Assembly: GCF_003574675.1 (NCBI RefSeq)
Contig: NZ_QOAZ01000002.1
Span: 1-64,000, forward strand
Source of the DNA: Azohydromonas sediminis
Lineage (GTDB): Bacteria > Pseudomonadota > Gammaproteobacteria > Burkholderiales > Burkholderiaceae_C
DNA: 64,000 nt
Direction: 5' to 3'
This document shows positions 25,358 to 33,475 of the stretch, in pieces. A program made the translations under genes and the position numbers. Each line of letters opens with the position of its first letter. The stretch's first letter is position 1. The notes below the pieces were generated by a model. That model was not told the DNA's origin. It saw only the letters and a list, made by a program, of their open reading frames with translations, and made no database searches.

Positions 25358-25768
25358 TCACTCGATCGCGGTCACGCGGGCGGTCTTGATCGCGCCGTCC
25401 GAGCGCCCCTTGAGGTACGCGTAGATCGCGTCGAGGTTCTCGACGACGACGGGCGCCTGCTTGTGCGGCGGCATGCCGCGTTCGATGCGGCCCTCGAGGA
25501 CGACCTGGTTGAACTGCTCGCGCGTCAGCACTTTCATCCGCTCGATCAGTGACGGACCGGCCAGGCCTTCCTGGTTCGCACCGTGGCAGGCGGCACAGTT
25601 GGCCTGTCGCCAGGCGCGGAATCCGGCCAGGGTCTTCGGGTCGACCTTGTTGCCGTCGACGACGGTGTACAGGTCGGTCTTGACCTCCTGCGCGGCAGCA
25701 TGCACCGGGGTGCCGAGCGCGGCTATGGTGGCGGCGACGGCGGCGACGAGGGATACGCGGACGTTCAT
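25358..25768 (-). CDS. xoxG: XoxG cytochrome c
   Basis: A 136-residue exported c-type cytochrome, the electron acceptor of XoxF. It has a signal peptide (about 1-25), a haem-binding CAACH (C58, C61, H62) and a probable axial Met at 99 in RGMPPHK. It is located 118 bases after xoxF, separated by two hairpins that likely lower its transcription relative to xoxF, and 7 bases before xoxJ. Its size is on the small side of the family but complete. Confidence 0.92.
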   Translation of the reverse strand: MNVRVSLVAAVAATIAALGTPVHAAAQEVKTDLYTVVDGNKVDPKTLAGFRAWRQANCAACHGANQEGLAGPSLIERMKVLTREQFNQVVLEGRIERGMPPHKQAPVVVENLDAIYAYLKGRSDGAIKTARVTAIE

Positions 25769-25797
25769 GGTCGGGGAAGATCGCAAAGAAAGCGGGA

Positions 25798-25869
25798 GGG
25801 GGACGGCTGCCATTCGGTACGCCGTCCCCCGATGGGAATCCCCGGGGCCGCTCGCGCGGCCGGGGATCC
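25798..25869 (-). terminator. Tandem hairpins between xoxF and xoxG
   Basis: Reading leftward from xoxF, a strong stem built on ATCCCCGG/GCGGCCGGGGAT (25838-25869, one bulge) is followed by a ten-pair stem GGGGGACGGC/GCCGTCCCCC (25798-25830) and a pyrimidine-rich CCGCTTTCTTTGC. They likely terminate most xoxF transcripts or protect the xoxF 3' end, giving more XoxF than XoxG and XoxJ. Confidence 0.65.
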
Positions 25870-25886
25870 GTGTCGAGCTTCGACGC

Positions 25887-27722
25887 TCAGTTGGGCAGTG
25901 CGAACACCGTCAGCGAGCCGCCGAGGTCAGTGTACTGACTGAGTTCGCGGTAGCCACCGACCGCACCGAGGCCGTCGGTGTCCTTCTCGAGACCCGCCGC
26001 CATGCCGATGCCGGCCCAGCCGCCGATGCCCGAGAACACGCCGATGTACTGCTTGCCCTTGTGCTCGTAGGTGAACACGTTGCCGATGATGCCCGACGGG
26101 GTCTTGAACTTGTACAGCTCCTTGGTGATGTCCTTGGCGTCGACGCACTTGAAGAAGCCTTCGAGCGTGCCGTAGCAGGAGATCCCGCCCGCGGTGTTCA
26201 GCGAGCCGCTCCACACCGAGAACTTCTCCGGCTTGGACTGGACGATCTTGCCCGTGCCGGCGTCCCAGGTGATGAAGTTGCCCATGCCGCCGTGGCTGCC
26301 GGGCGCCGGGTACATCGACAGCGTCGCACCGACATACGGCTGGCCCGCCGTGTACTCGACCTGGAACGGCTCATAGTCCATGCACACGTGGTTCGTGGGC
26401 ACGTAGAAGAGCTTGGTGTTCGGGTCGAACGACGCCGGCTGCTGGTCCTTCGTGCCGAGCGCTGCCGGGCAGATGCCCTTGACGTTGACGTCGGGACCGT
26501 GCTGCGGGTTCGTGAACTTCGACGTCGCGTACTTCGGGTCGACCTTCGGACGGCCCGTCTTCATGTCGACGTGCGTCGCCCAGTTGACCTTCGGGTCGTA
26601 CTTCTCGGCCACCAGCAGTTCGCCGGTGATGCGGTCGAGCGTGTAGGCGAAGCCGTTGCGGTCGAAGTGCACCAGCGCCTTGCGTTCCTTGCCCTTGACC
26701 GGGATGTCGGCCAGGATCATCTCGTTGATGCCGTCGAAGTCCCACTCGTCGTGCGGCGTCATCTGGTAGACCCACTTCGCGACGCCGGTGTCGAGGTCGC
26801 GGGCCCAGATCGTCATCGACCACTTGTTGTCACCCGGGCGCTGCGAGGGGTTCCACGTCGACGGGTTGCCGGTGCCGTAGTAGACGAGGTTGGCCGCCTT
26901 GTCGTAGCTGTACCAGCCCCAGGTCGTGCCGCCACCGATCTTCCACTGGTCACCCTGCCAGGTCTTGAGCGACGAGTCCTTGCCCACCGGCGCCATCTTG
27001 CCGTCGGTCCAGGTCATCGTCTTGTCGGGGTCGATCAGCATCTCGTTGTCGGGGCCGGTGCTGTAGCCCTTCCAGACGAGGCGACCGGTGTTGATGTCGT
27101 AGGCCGCGAGGAAGCCGCGCACGCCCCACTCCCCGCCGGAGATGCCGGTGATGACCTTGTCCTTGAAAACGTGCGGCGCGTTCGTGTTGACGGCACCGAG
27201 CTTCGGGTCGCCGTTCTTGACCGACCAGATCACCTTGCCGTCGGCGGCGTTGAGTGCCACCAGCGTCGAGTCGGCCTGCTGCAGGAAGATCTTGCCTTCG
27301 GCGTAGGCCAGGCCGCGGTTGACGGTGTCGCAGCACATCTGCGGGATCACCGCCGGGTCCTGCTTCGGCTCGTACTTCCACTTGATCTTCTGCGTGTCGA
27401 GATCGATCGCGAAGACCTTGTTCGGGAACGGCGTGTGCAGGTACATCGTGCCGTCGACGACCAGCGGCGAGCCTTCGTGGCCGCGCAGCACGCCGGTCGA
27501 CAACGTCCAGGTGACCTGCAGCTTGCCGACGTTGTTGCGGTTGATCTGGTTGAGCTTGCTGTAGCGCTGGTTGTAGAAGTCACCCGCCTGGGCCGCCCAG
27601 TTCTTCGGGTCCTGCATCTTCCTCTCGAGGTCGGCGTTCGCCATCGCGAGGGCGGGCAGCATCAGCGCCACTGCCGCCACCGGGGTCAGCCCGCGACGGG
27701 CCCTGTGCCATTTGAAGTCCAT
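25887..27722 (-). CDS. xoxF: Lanthanide-dependent methanol dehydrogenase XoxF
   Basis: A 611-residue PQQ dehydrogenase oxidising methanol in the periplasm. It has a signal peptide ending near ALAMANA, the vicinal disulphide C130-C131 over PQQ, and the active-site region [11 protein letters not shown] with catalytic D328 and an extra Asp, D330, two residues on. That Asp is the mark of lanthanide-binding XoxF; calcium MxaF has Ala there. WGWYSYD and repeated tryptophan-rich beta-propeller blades are evident. No mxaI small subunit is present, as expected. A good AGGAG site precedes the ATG. It is 89 bases downstream of fae and followed by xoxG. Confidence 0.96.
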   Translation of the reverse strand: MDFKWHRARRGLTPVAAVALMLPALAMANADLERKMQDPKNWAAQAGDFYNQRYSKLNQINRNNVGKLQVTWTLSTGVLRGHEGSPLVVDGTMYLHTPFPNKVFAIDLDTQKIKWKYEPKQDPAVIPQMCCDTVNRGLAYAEGKIFLQQADSTLVALNAADGKVIWSVKNGDPKLGAVNTNAPHVFKDKVITGISGGEWGVRGFLAAYDINTGRLVWKGYSTGPDNEMLIDPDKTMTWTDGKMAPVGKDSSLKTWQGDQWKIGGGTTWGWYSYDKAANLVYYGTGNPSTWNPSQRPGDNKWSMTIWARDLDTGVAKWVYQMTPHDEWDFDGINEMILADIPVKGKERKALVHFDRNGFAYTLDRITGELLVAEKYDPKVNWATHVDMKTGRPKVDPKYATSKFTNPQHGPDVNVKGICPAALGTKDQQPASFDPNTKLFYVPTNHVCMDYEPFQVEYTAGQPYVGATLSMYPAPGSHGGMGNFITWDAGTGKIVQSKPEKFSVWSGSLNTAGGISCYGTLEGFFKCVDAKDITKELYKFKTPSGIIGNVFTYEHKGKQYIGVFSGIGGWAGIGMAAGLEKDTDGLGAVGGYRELSQYTDLGGSLTVFALPN

Positions 27723-27743
27723 GTGTTGCTCCTGTCTCCTGTT

Positions 27744-27768
27744 TACACCGATGCCCTGCGCGGGCATC
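27744..27768. promoter_or_regulatory. ACACCGATGC box and hairpin just upstream of xoxF
   Basis: TTTACACCGATGC (27743-27755) lies about 22 bases before the xoxF start and closely matches TTAACACCGATGC upstream of fae (28427-28439). Part of it forms a hairpin GATGCCC/GGGCATC (27750-27768). It may be a regulator site shared by the two genes, or a leader element controlling xoxF. A second GC hairpin (27779-27801) lies after the fae stop and may terminate fae transcripts. Confidence 0.4.
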
Positions 27769-27811
27769 CACCGCTGAAGGGCCGGCCCGACCGGCCGGCC
27801 CACCTCGCTGC

Positions 27812-28321
27812 TCACTTCGCCTGGAAGGGGTGCGTCGCCGAACCCTTGCCAGCGACCACCTGGGCCGCGGTCGGCTCGCCGCGCACGGCGCGTGCGATCG
27901 CCTCCTTCGTCGCCCGGTAGTTGTAGTCCTGGATCTTCTTGTCGTCCTCGGCGAGCCAGTGGATGAACACGCCGACGCAGACGAACAGGTTGTCGGCCTC
28001 GTCGGCCGGGATCGTGCCGTCCTCGACCGAGTCGGCCACCGCCATCGCCACCGCCCGCTGCGCCGGGCCGAACATCTGCACCGCCTGCTTCGCGCCCTTG
28101 ATCGTGACCTTGTTGAACATCACTGTGGCCGGCTTGGTCAGCAGGTTCGGCGCCACGACGGCGAGCAGCGACGTGAAGCCGTCCTTGTTGTTCGTCAGGC
28201 AGTTCGCGAAGGCCGTCTCCGCGGCCGAGCCGCGCGGCCCGATGATCAGGTCGATGTGCGCCACCTCGTTGCCGTCGCCGACCAGCGACTCTCCCACCAT
28301 CATGCGATCGATTTTTGCCAT
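27812..28321 (-). CDS. fae: Formaldehyde-activating enzyme Fae
   Basis: A 169-residue enzyme that condenses formaldehyde with tetrahydromethanopterin to methylene-H4MPT. It is near-canonical: [20 protein letters not shown] with the catalytic H22, then [31 protein letters not shown] and [20 protein letters not shown]. Length matches Methylobacterium Fae. It directly precedes xoxF on the same strand, so the enzyme making formaldehyde and the one detoxifying it are neighbours. The 150 bases upstream hold a perfect palindrome and presumably the promoter. Confidence 0.96.
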   Translation of the reverse strand: MAKIDRMMVGESLVGDGNEVAHIDLIIGPRGSAAETAFANCLTNNKDGFTSLLAVVAPNLLTKPATVMFNKVTIKGAKQAVQMFGPAQRAVAMAVADSVEDGTIPADEADNLFVCVGVFIHWLAEDDKKIQDYNYRATKEAIARAVRGEPTAAQVVAGKGSATHPFQAK

Positions 28322-28420
28322 CTGCTATCTCCGTGCGTTGTGAGCCTGCGGGGTTTGCATCACAGCGCCTCGCGCCGCCGATGCCACGCCGCTTCATTCA
28401 TGTTCTGTGCCAATCGGACC

Positions 28421-28434
28421 CGGTGTTAACACCG
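28421..28434. promoter_or_regulatory. 14-base palindrome CGGTGTTAACACCG upstream of fae
   Basis: A perfect palindrome about 100 bases upstream of the fae ATG, in the only sizeable gap (150 bases) before it. Its right half, TTAACACCGATGC, recurs in front of xoxF. This makes it a candidate operator for a regulator that controls fae and xoxF together. No known consensus is claimed. Confidence 0.5.
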
Positions 28435-28471
28435 ATGCGGGCTGCACGGCACGGGGCCGGCCCGTGGTCTT

Positions 28472-29368
28472 CTACGGGTTGACCCGCAGTTTGTCGACGC
28501 CATCGACGATGGCGGCGGCCATCGCAGTGGCCACGCACAGGTCGGCGCACGTTCCGGGGTTCAGCGCGCGCCGTTTGAGGCTCTCGTCCCAGGCCGGGAA
28601 GGCCGGATCGGCGTCGACGCATTCGCCGGCGCGCGCGCGTTGGCGCCACGCGAGCGCTTCGCGCATGACACACTGCGCCGCCTCGGCGCCGTGCTTTCGC
28701 ACAATGTGTGAATCGGGCTGCGCAGCGAGGAATTCGAGGTAGGTGCGCTGCAGCGCGGCCACCGGGTCCGCGGTGTGCGCCAGCGCGGCGCGAAACGTCG
28801 CCACGCCGGTCGCGAACACGTCGGCGAAGTCGGCGGCGTACTGCCGGGCGACGAGATCGCGCTCGGCCGCCAGCTCCATCGCGGCGCGCAGGTCGAGACT
28901 CGGCTCGGCGTGCACGTCCTGCTGCGCGACGCGCCCGAGGCCGGCCGGGTGTGCACGTGCGATCGCGCGGTAGGCGGCGCGCGCGTCGTCGACGTCGAGG
29001 CCGCGCAGGACGGCGGCGAGCGCAGTGCGCAGACCGGCTTCACCGCGGGCCGGCACCCAGCGCTCAGCCGCGGCCGCGAGCGGCGCACAAAGCAGTACGA
29101 TGCCGAGGTTGGTGTTGCACTGCACCACGGCCCAGGTCGCCGCGACGGCCGCTTCGATGCGACGTCCCACCGGGGCACCGGGCTCGCACAGCGCAGCGGC
29201 GGCAGCGGGTGCGCTGGCCACGAAGTGCGCCGCGTCCATGCCGTGGCCCGGCGATGCGATGCTGACGTTGCCGGGCTTGCGTGCGGCGACGTCGAGTTCG
29301 CAGGCCCAGACGAAGGCCTCGCGCAGCCGCTGCGCGAGCGCCGGGTGCGGCGACGCCACCGGCTCCAC
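28472..29368 (-). CDS. Triphosphoribosyl-dephospho-CoA synthase (CitG/MdcB)-like protein
   Basis: A 298-residue member of the CitG/MdcB-like family, seen in KPGNVSIASPGHGMD, TNLGIVLLCAPL and the C-terminal NPGTCADLCVATAMAA. Authentic CitG makes the prosthetic group of citrate or malonate lyases, but no lyase genes are here. Homologues recur in the H4MPT gene clusters of methylotrophs and archaea, suggesting a nucleotide- or phosphoribosyl-transfer step in making H4MPT or methofuran. I use the GTG at 29368, because no ATG exists after the end of the upstream ATP-grasp gene; the N terminus is uncertain by a few residues. Confidence 0.8.
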   Translation of the reverse strand: MEPVASPHPALAQRLREAFVWACELDVAARKPGNVSIASPGHGMDAAHFVASAPAAAAALCEPGAPVGRRIEAAVAATWAVVQCNTNLGIVLLCAPLAAAAERWVPARGEAGLRTALAAVLRGLDVDDARAAYRAIARAHPAGLGRVAQQDVHAEPSLDLRAAMELAAERDLVARQYAADFADVFATGVATFRAALAHTADPVAALQRTYLEFLAAQPDSHIVRKHGAEAAQCVMREALAWRQRARAGECVDADPAFPAWDESLKRRALNPGTCADLCVATAMAAAIVDGVDKLRVNP

Positions 29369-29382
29369 GGCGGTGCCGACCC

Positions 29383-30333
29383 TCAGGCGCGCAGCCGCCG
29401 CCCGGCGGCTGCGCATTTGCGGCCGAGCAGGTCGTCGACGAGCCATCCGGCGATGTCGCCCGCGGTGACGCGCTGCAGCCCCTGCCACGCGGCGACGCCG
29501 TTGACCTCGATGACGAGCGGCCCGTCGTCGCCGGGCATCAGGTCGACACCGGCGTAGTCGAGGCCGAGCGCGTGCGTCGCGGCCTCGGCGAGTCGGGCGA
29601 GGCGGGGGCCGTCACCCCGGTCGAGCGGCTGCGGCTCGCAGCGCGCGCCCTGCGCGACGTTGTGGATCCAGTGGCGCCCGAAGCGGCGCATCGCTGCGCG
29701 CGCAACGCCACCGACGACGAGCACGCGCCAGTCGTGGCCCGGGCGCGTACGCGCCGGCACGAAGCGCTGCAGGTATGCGACGCCGCCGAAGCCGGCGTCG
29801 AGCGCCGGCAGCGGCACGTGCCGGCCCTGCGGATGCTCGTCGTCGACGACCCAGCCGACGCGCTGCAGCCCCTTGCCTTGCGAGCCGAACAGCGGCTTGA
29901 GCACGAGCGAGCGGCCGGCGGCGCTCTCGCGCATCACGAGGCGCTGCGCGAGCTGCGGCGACTCGAGCGCCCACGTCGGCGGCGTCGGCAGCCCCGCGGC
30001 GTGCAGCAGCAGCGTCGTCATCGACTTGTCGACGCTGCGCTCGATCGCGCGCGCGTCGTTGTAGACCGGCACGCCGAGTGCCTGCAGCGCGTGCAGCACC
30101 GCCAGCCGGCGCGTCACCTGCTCGAAGCTGCCGCCGGCGATGCCGCGCACGAACACCGCGTCGGGCAATTCGCGGCCGAAGCCGGGCAGCACGAGCCCGT
30201 GCCCCGCGTGCGTCGTGTCGAGCCGCGCCTGCGCGAGGTCGAACGTGCGCCCGTCGGCGCCGCGCGCGCGCAGCGCGGCCAGCAGCCGCCGCGTGTGCCA
30301 GCCGCTCTCGTCGCTCGCGATCGCGATGCGCAT
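29383..30333 (-). CDS. RimK-like ATP-grasp ligase of the H4MPT cluster
   Basis: A 316-residue ATP-grasp enzyme of the RimK/MptN type. Features are the pre-ATP region DARAIERSVDKSMTTLLLHAAGLPTPPT, the nucleotide-lysine motif LVLKPLFGSQGKGL, and the metal-binding Asp/Glu and Asn in LDYAGVDLMPGDDGPLVIEVNG. In archaea MptN adds glutamate to tetrahydromethanopterin; the bacterial relatives in methylotrophs are needed for H4MPT-linked growth, but their exact reaction is not certain. The start ATG overlaps the mch stop by one base. Confidence 0.85.
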   Translation of the reverse strand: MRIAIASDESGWHTRRLLAALRARGADGRTFDLAQARLDTTHAGHGLVLPGFGRELPDAVFVRGIAGGSFEQVTRRLAVLHALQALGVPVYNDARAIERSVDKSMTTLLLHAAGLPTPPTWALESPQLAQRLVMRESAAGRSLVLKPLFGSQGKGLQRVGWVVDDEHPQGRHVPLPALDAGFGGVAYLQRFVPARTRPGHDWRVLVVGGVARAAMRRFGRHWIHNVAQGARCEPQPLDRGDGPRLARLAEAATHALGLDYAGVDLMPGDDGPLVIEVNGVAAWQGLQRVTAGDIAGWLVDDLLGRKCAAAGRRLRA

Positions 30334-31337
30334 CAGGCGTCCTCGCGCCACAGCCGGTGCAGCAGGTCCAGGTTCGTGTGCCCGGCGTGCCACGTTCGTC
30401 CCGACTCGAGGTGGCTGACCCAGACCTCGGCCGGCGCGAACAGCGCGCCGTCGAGCTGGTAGAAGTCGTATCCCGCGGCGGCGAACAGGTCGGCGAAGGA
30501 GCGTCCGTAGTCGCGCGACGTCGACGAGGGCAGCCGGCGCGCGAGCTCGCGCGCGGCGTCGGCGTCGCCGCTGACGGTCAGGCGCACCTGCCCGCCGTAC
30601 AGGATCGCGTCGTTCGTGCGCCCCATCGCCTGCACCCCGTCCGCGCAGGGGGCCGGCAGCGGCGCACATGCGCTGCCGTCGACGATGTGCTCGAGCGGGA
30701 ATTTCAGCTCGTGCGCGCGGTGCAGCGCGACTTCGAGCACGCGCGCGACGACTTGCGTCGTGCCGGCGAGGCTCGTCGTCGGCGTCAGCACGATCGCGAG
30801 CGCCTCCGGGGCGAGCCGGCAGTCGCGCAGCAGCTTGTCGACGACGACCGGCGGCGGCGGCCGGTCGACCTCGAGGACGATGACGCCATGGTCGGCGTCG
30901 TCGCGGTAGCCCAGCTCGGCGAACAGCTCCTCTTTCGTCGCCAGCGCGCGCGCCGGCCCCGAGCCGAGGGCGAAGAACTTCTTGCCGCCGGTCTCCTCCT
31001 TGCTCGCCGAAAGGCTCCAGCCCGCGTACTGGCTCGCCAGGCAGGCCAGCACCGGCTGCGAGCTGCGCACGTGCAGCCAGTCGGGCCAGCCGTGGCGGCC
31101 GTCGGCCACGAGGCGCACCTCGCCGAGCCCGCCCATGCAGATCTCGGCGGCGAGCAGCCCGGCCTCGACGCCGCCGGTCGCGGCGATGCCGGCGTCGATC
31201 AGCGTGACGCCGCGTGCGTCGCGCGTGACGGCCACGCGCAGCCGCGCGGCGTCGTCGCGCAGGCGCGCGAGCAGCGGGGCGGCGAGGCGGTTCACGCTCG
31301 GCGCTGCGGCGAGCGGGGCGGGGGTCTCGACGGTCAT
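30333..31337 (-). CDS. mch: Methenyl-H4MPT cyclohydrolase
   Basis: A 334-residue enzyme converting methenyl-H4MPT to formyl-H4MPT. Family stretches include GVTLIDAGIAATGGVEAGLLAAEICMGGLG, ASQYAGWSLSASKEETGGKKFFALGSGPARAL, GRTNDAILYGGQV and the C-terminal SGRTWHAGHTN. Length is normal. It sits between two ATP-grasp genes with overlapping stops and starts, so it is part of a tightly coupled unit running from mtdB to the CitG-like gene. Confidence 0.95.
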   Translation of the reverse strand: MTVETPAPLAAAPSVNRLAAPLLARLRDDAARLRVAVTRDARGVTLIDAGIAATGGVEAGLLAAEICMGGLGEVRLVADGRHGWPDWLHVRSSQPVLACLASQYAGWSLSASKEETGGKKFFALGSGPARALATKEELFAELGYRDDADHGVIVLEVDRPPPPVVVDKLLRDCRLAPEALAIVLTPTTSLAGTTQVVARVLEVALHRAHELKFPLEHIVDGSACAPLPAPCADGVQAMGRTNDAILYGGQVRLTVSGDADAARELARRLPSSTSRDYGRSFADLFAAAGYDFYQLDGALFAPAEVWVSHLESGRTWHAGHTNLDLLHRLWREDA

Positions 31338-32485
31338 GCGGGGAGCTCCTGCGGAAAGGTCAGCGACGCAACGACGGCCTGCCGCCGTCGCGCGAGCTCG
31401 TGCAGCACGCCGGCGACGTCGGTGCCTTCGGCGCCGACCGTGCACACCGGCATGCCGGCGTCGAACGCGGTGCCGGCCGCCGGCACGTCGTGGGTGTGGC
31501 GGTCGCTCGCCAGCCGTGCGGCGAGCGCCGCGTCGACGCGGCCGGCGCACGGCGCGTAGACGATTTCGTGGCCGCGCACGCTCGCGTCGTGCGGGGTGCA
31601 TGGCGGCAGTCGGCCGCCCAGCGCGTCGACGTGCGCGCGCAGCAGGCCGGCGGGCCAGAGTGCGTCGTACAGCGCCATCGTGTCGGACGGCCGCGGGTTG
31701 ATCTCGAGCAGCACCGGCTGCTCGCCGTCGGCGAGGAAGTCCAGGCTCGCGAGGCCGCGCAGCCCGAACGCCGGTACGAGCGCGTCGAGTGCCGCCGCGA
31801 TCCGCGCGCGCAACGCCGGCGCGTCGATCGGGCCGATCGCGCCATGGTAGACGTACGGCCGTGCGCCGAGCGGGCGCACGAGCAGTCGGTTCAGGCCGAC
31901 GATGGCGGCGCGCCGCCCGTCGGCAAGGAACAGCGCCGACATCGGCGTGCCGCGATGTACGCGCTGCCAATAGATGCCGGGGGAGACGCCGGGGGCCGGG
32001 CCGGCATCGGCGGCGGCGCGGATGTGCCGGCCGCCCGATCCGCCGGCATCCTTCGCGAGCCAGCCAGCCGGCGCGTGCGGTGGCGTCGTGCGCACCTCGG
32101 GGTGGGCGAGGCCGAGGCGGTCGAGGGTGGCGAAGAACGTCGCCGGGTGGCGCACCGCCGCCACGACGTCGGCCGCCATGCCGAGCCGCGGCAGCATGGC
32201 GCCCGCTGCCGCGAAGGCGGCGTCGTGCGGCGCGTCGAAGCCGCTGCCCGCGACCCAAGCGGCGACGTTCGGCTGCGACGCCGCGTCGGCGAGCGCCGCG
32301 GCCAGGCGGGCCGGGTCGATGCGCGCGTCGGCGGGGTCGCCGATCGGCTGCCAGCGGGCGCTCGCGCGGCGCGTGTCGACGTCGCCGAACAGGTCCAGCG
32401 CGATCACGCGCCAGCCGCCGCGCCGTGCCGACTCGGCCAGCGTGCGCGCCGACAGCGCCGCGACGACGAGCGTTTCGGCGACCAT
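31334..32485 (-). CDS. ATP-grasp protein of the H4MPT cluster, substrate unknown
   Basis: A 383-residue ATP-grasp protein. The N terminus (ETLVVAALSARTLAESARRGGWRVIALDLFGD) resembles the PurK-type pre-grasp domain. The grasp core has GWLAKDAGGSGGRHI with its Lys and LLEINPRPSDTMALYDA with the metal ligands, and a C-terminal domain follows. Homologues are a standard part of methylotroph H4MPT clusters and are needed for the pathway in genetic studies, but the molecule ligated is not known to me. The stop overlaps the mch ATG by four bases. Confidence 0.85.
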   Translation of the reverse strand: MVAETLVVAALSARTLAESARRGGWRVIALDLFGDVDTRRASARWQPIGDPADARIDPARLAAALADAASQPNVAAWVAGSGFDAPHDAAFAAAGAMLPRLGMAADVVAAVRHPATFFATLDRLGLAHPEVRTTPPHAPAGWLAKDAGGSGGRHIRAAADAGPAPGVSPGIYWQRVHRGTPMSALFLADGRRAAIVGLNRLLVRPLGARPYVYHGAIGPIDAPALRARIAAALDALVPAFGLRGLASLDFLADGEQPVLLEINPRPSDTMALYDALWPAGLLRAHVDALGGRLPPCTPHDASVRGHEIVYAPCAGRVDAALAARLASDRHTHDVPAAGTAFDAGMPVCTVGAEGTDVAGVLHELARRRQAVVASLTFPQELPA

Positions 32486-32514
32486 GGCCTGCGCGCCGCG
32501 AAGACGAACCTGCC

Positions 32515-33423
32515 TCAGGCGCTCTTTTCGGCGAGGTACTCGCGCGCCGCGGCGAAGGCCTCGGGAAAGCCGAGCGTCACCGGCTTGTCGGCATGGCGCA
32601 TGCGCACGAGCAGCCGGTGCTGGACCTGGTACTTGACGTTGCCCACCGCCAGCGCGCCGATGCCCACCGCGCCGCTGCCCTCGATCGGCTTGCCGTCGTC
32701 CATCACGCCGACGCCGGCCAGACCGGCGGGGGGCACCGCATTGACGTCGGCGGCGACCTTCAGCCGCGTCGCGACGGCGCGGTCGTCGGCGCTCATGACC
32801 TGCACGCCGGCAGCCGCGACGCCGAGCACGACGTCGGCGCCCGCCAGCGCGGCGTGCAACTCGTCGCGGCCCGCGCCCGAGGCCGCGTGCAGCGCGACGC
32901 CGAAACGCCGCGCGGTCTCGTCGGCGGCGGCCTGCGCCATCGCGAGGCCCTTGTGGCTCGACAGGACCGCCGTGGCGCCTTGCTGCGCGCACAGCACCGC
33001 GGCGACGCGGCCGACCGGCCCGGTGCCGCCGAGCAGCAGCACCGTCTGCCCCGCCAGACCGTGGCCATGGTGGCGTTGCAGGGCCGCCTCGACGGTGGCG
33101 ACCAGCGCGGCGGCGGTCGTGTACGCGCCGCTCGGATCGGCGAAGACCGAGACGACGAACGGCGGCACCATCGCCGCCTTCGCCCGTTCGAGCATGTCGG
33201 CGGCGAGCAGCGCGTCGCGTCCGCCGATGAACAGACCCGTGCGCGCGACGCCCTTGGGCCCGCGCGAAAAGATCGCGTCCTGCGTCAGCGCGGTGACCGC
33301 GTCGAGCCCGACGTGGCAGTAGGGCGTGACGATCTGGTAGCCGGCGTCGGCGGCCATGTTGACGTCGAACGGGCTCATCTGCGGCCCGGGGGTGAACATG
33401 TGCAGGATGTAGGGGCGTTCCAT
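32515..33423 (-). CDS. mtdB: NAD(P)-dependent methylene-H4MPT dehydrogenase
   Basis: A 302-residue dehydrogenase oxidising methylene-H4MPT to methenyl-H4MPT. The N terminus YILHMFTPGPQMSPFDVNMAADAGY is the pterin-binding signature of MtdA/MtdB, and LLLGGTGPVGRVAA is the Rossmann motif. YCHVGLDAVTALTQDAIFSRGPKG is also typical. The adjacent H4MPT genes argue for MtdB over MtdA. I use the ATG at 33423; a TTG two codons earlier is possible. It is followed after 29 bases by an ATP-grasp gene. Confidence 0.93.
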   Translation of the reverse strand: MERPYILHMFTPGPQMSPFDVNMAADAGYQIVTPYCHVGLDAVTALTQDAIFSRGPKGVARTGLFIGGRDALLAADMLERAKAAMVPPFVVSVFADPSGAYTTAAALVATVEAALQRHHGHGLAGQTVLLLGGTGPVGRVAAVLCAQQGATAVLSSHKGLAMAQAAADETARRFGVALHAASGAGRDELHAALAGADVVLGVAAAGVQVMSADDRAVATRLKVAADVNAVPPAGLAGVGVMDDGKPIEGSGAVGIGALAVGNVKYQVQHRLLVRMRHADKPVTLGFPEAFAAAREYLAEKSA

Positions 33424-33475
33424 CGGCAATGCGCGTGGGGTGGATGCGTGGTGTCGGCGGGGTTGCGGGCGCGGG

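Noticed and set aside
25887-27722. Calcium methanol dehydrogenase MxaF
   Set aside because: The active site has the extra Asp (D330) of lanthanide enzymes and no mxaI follows.
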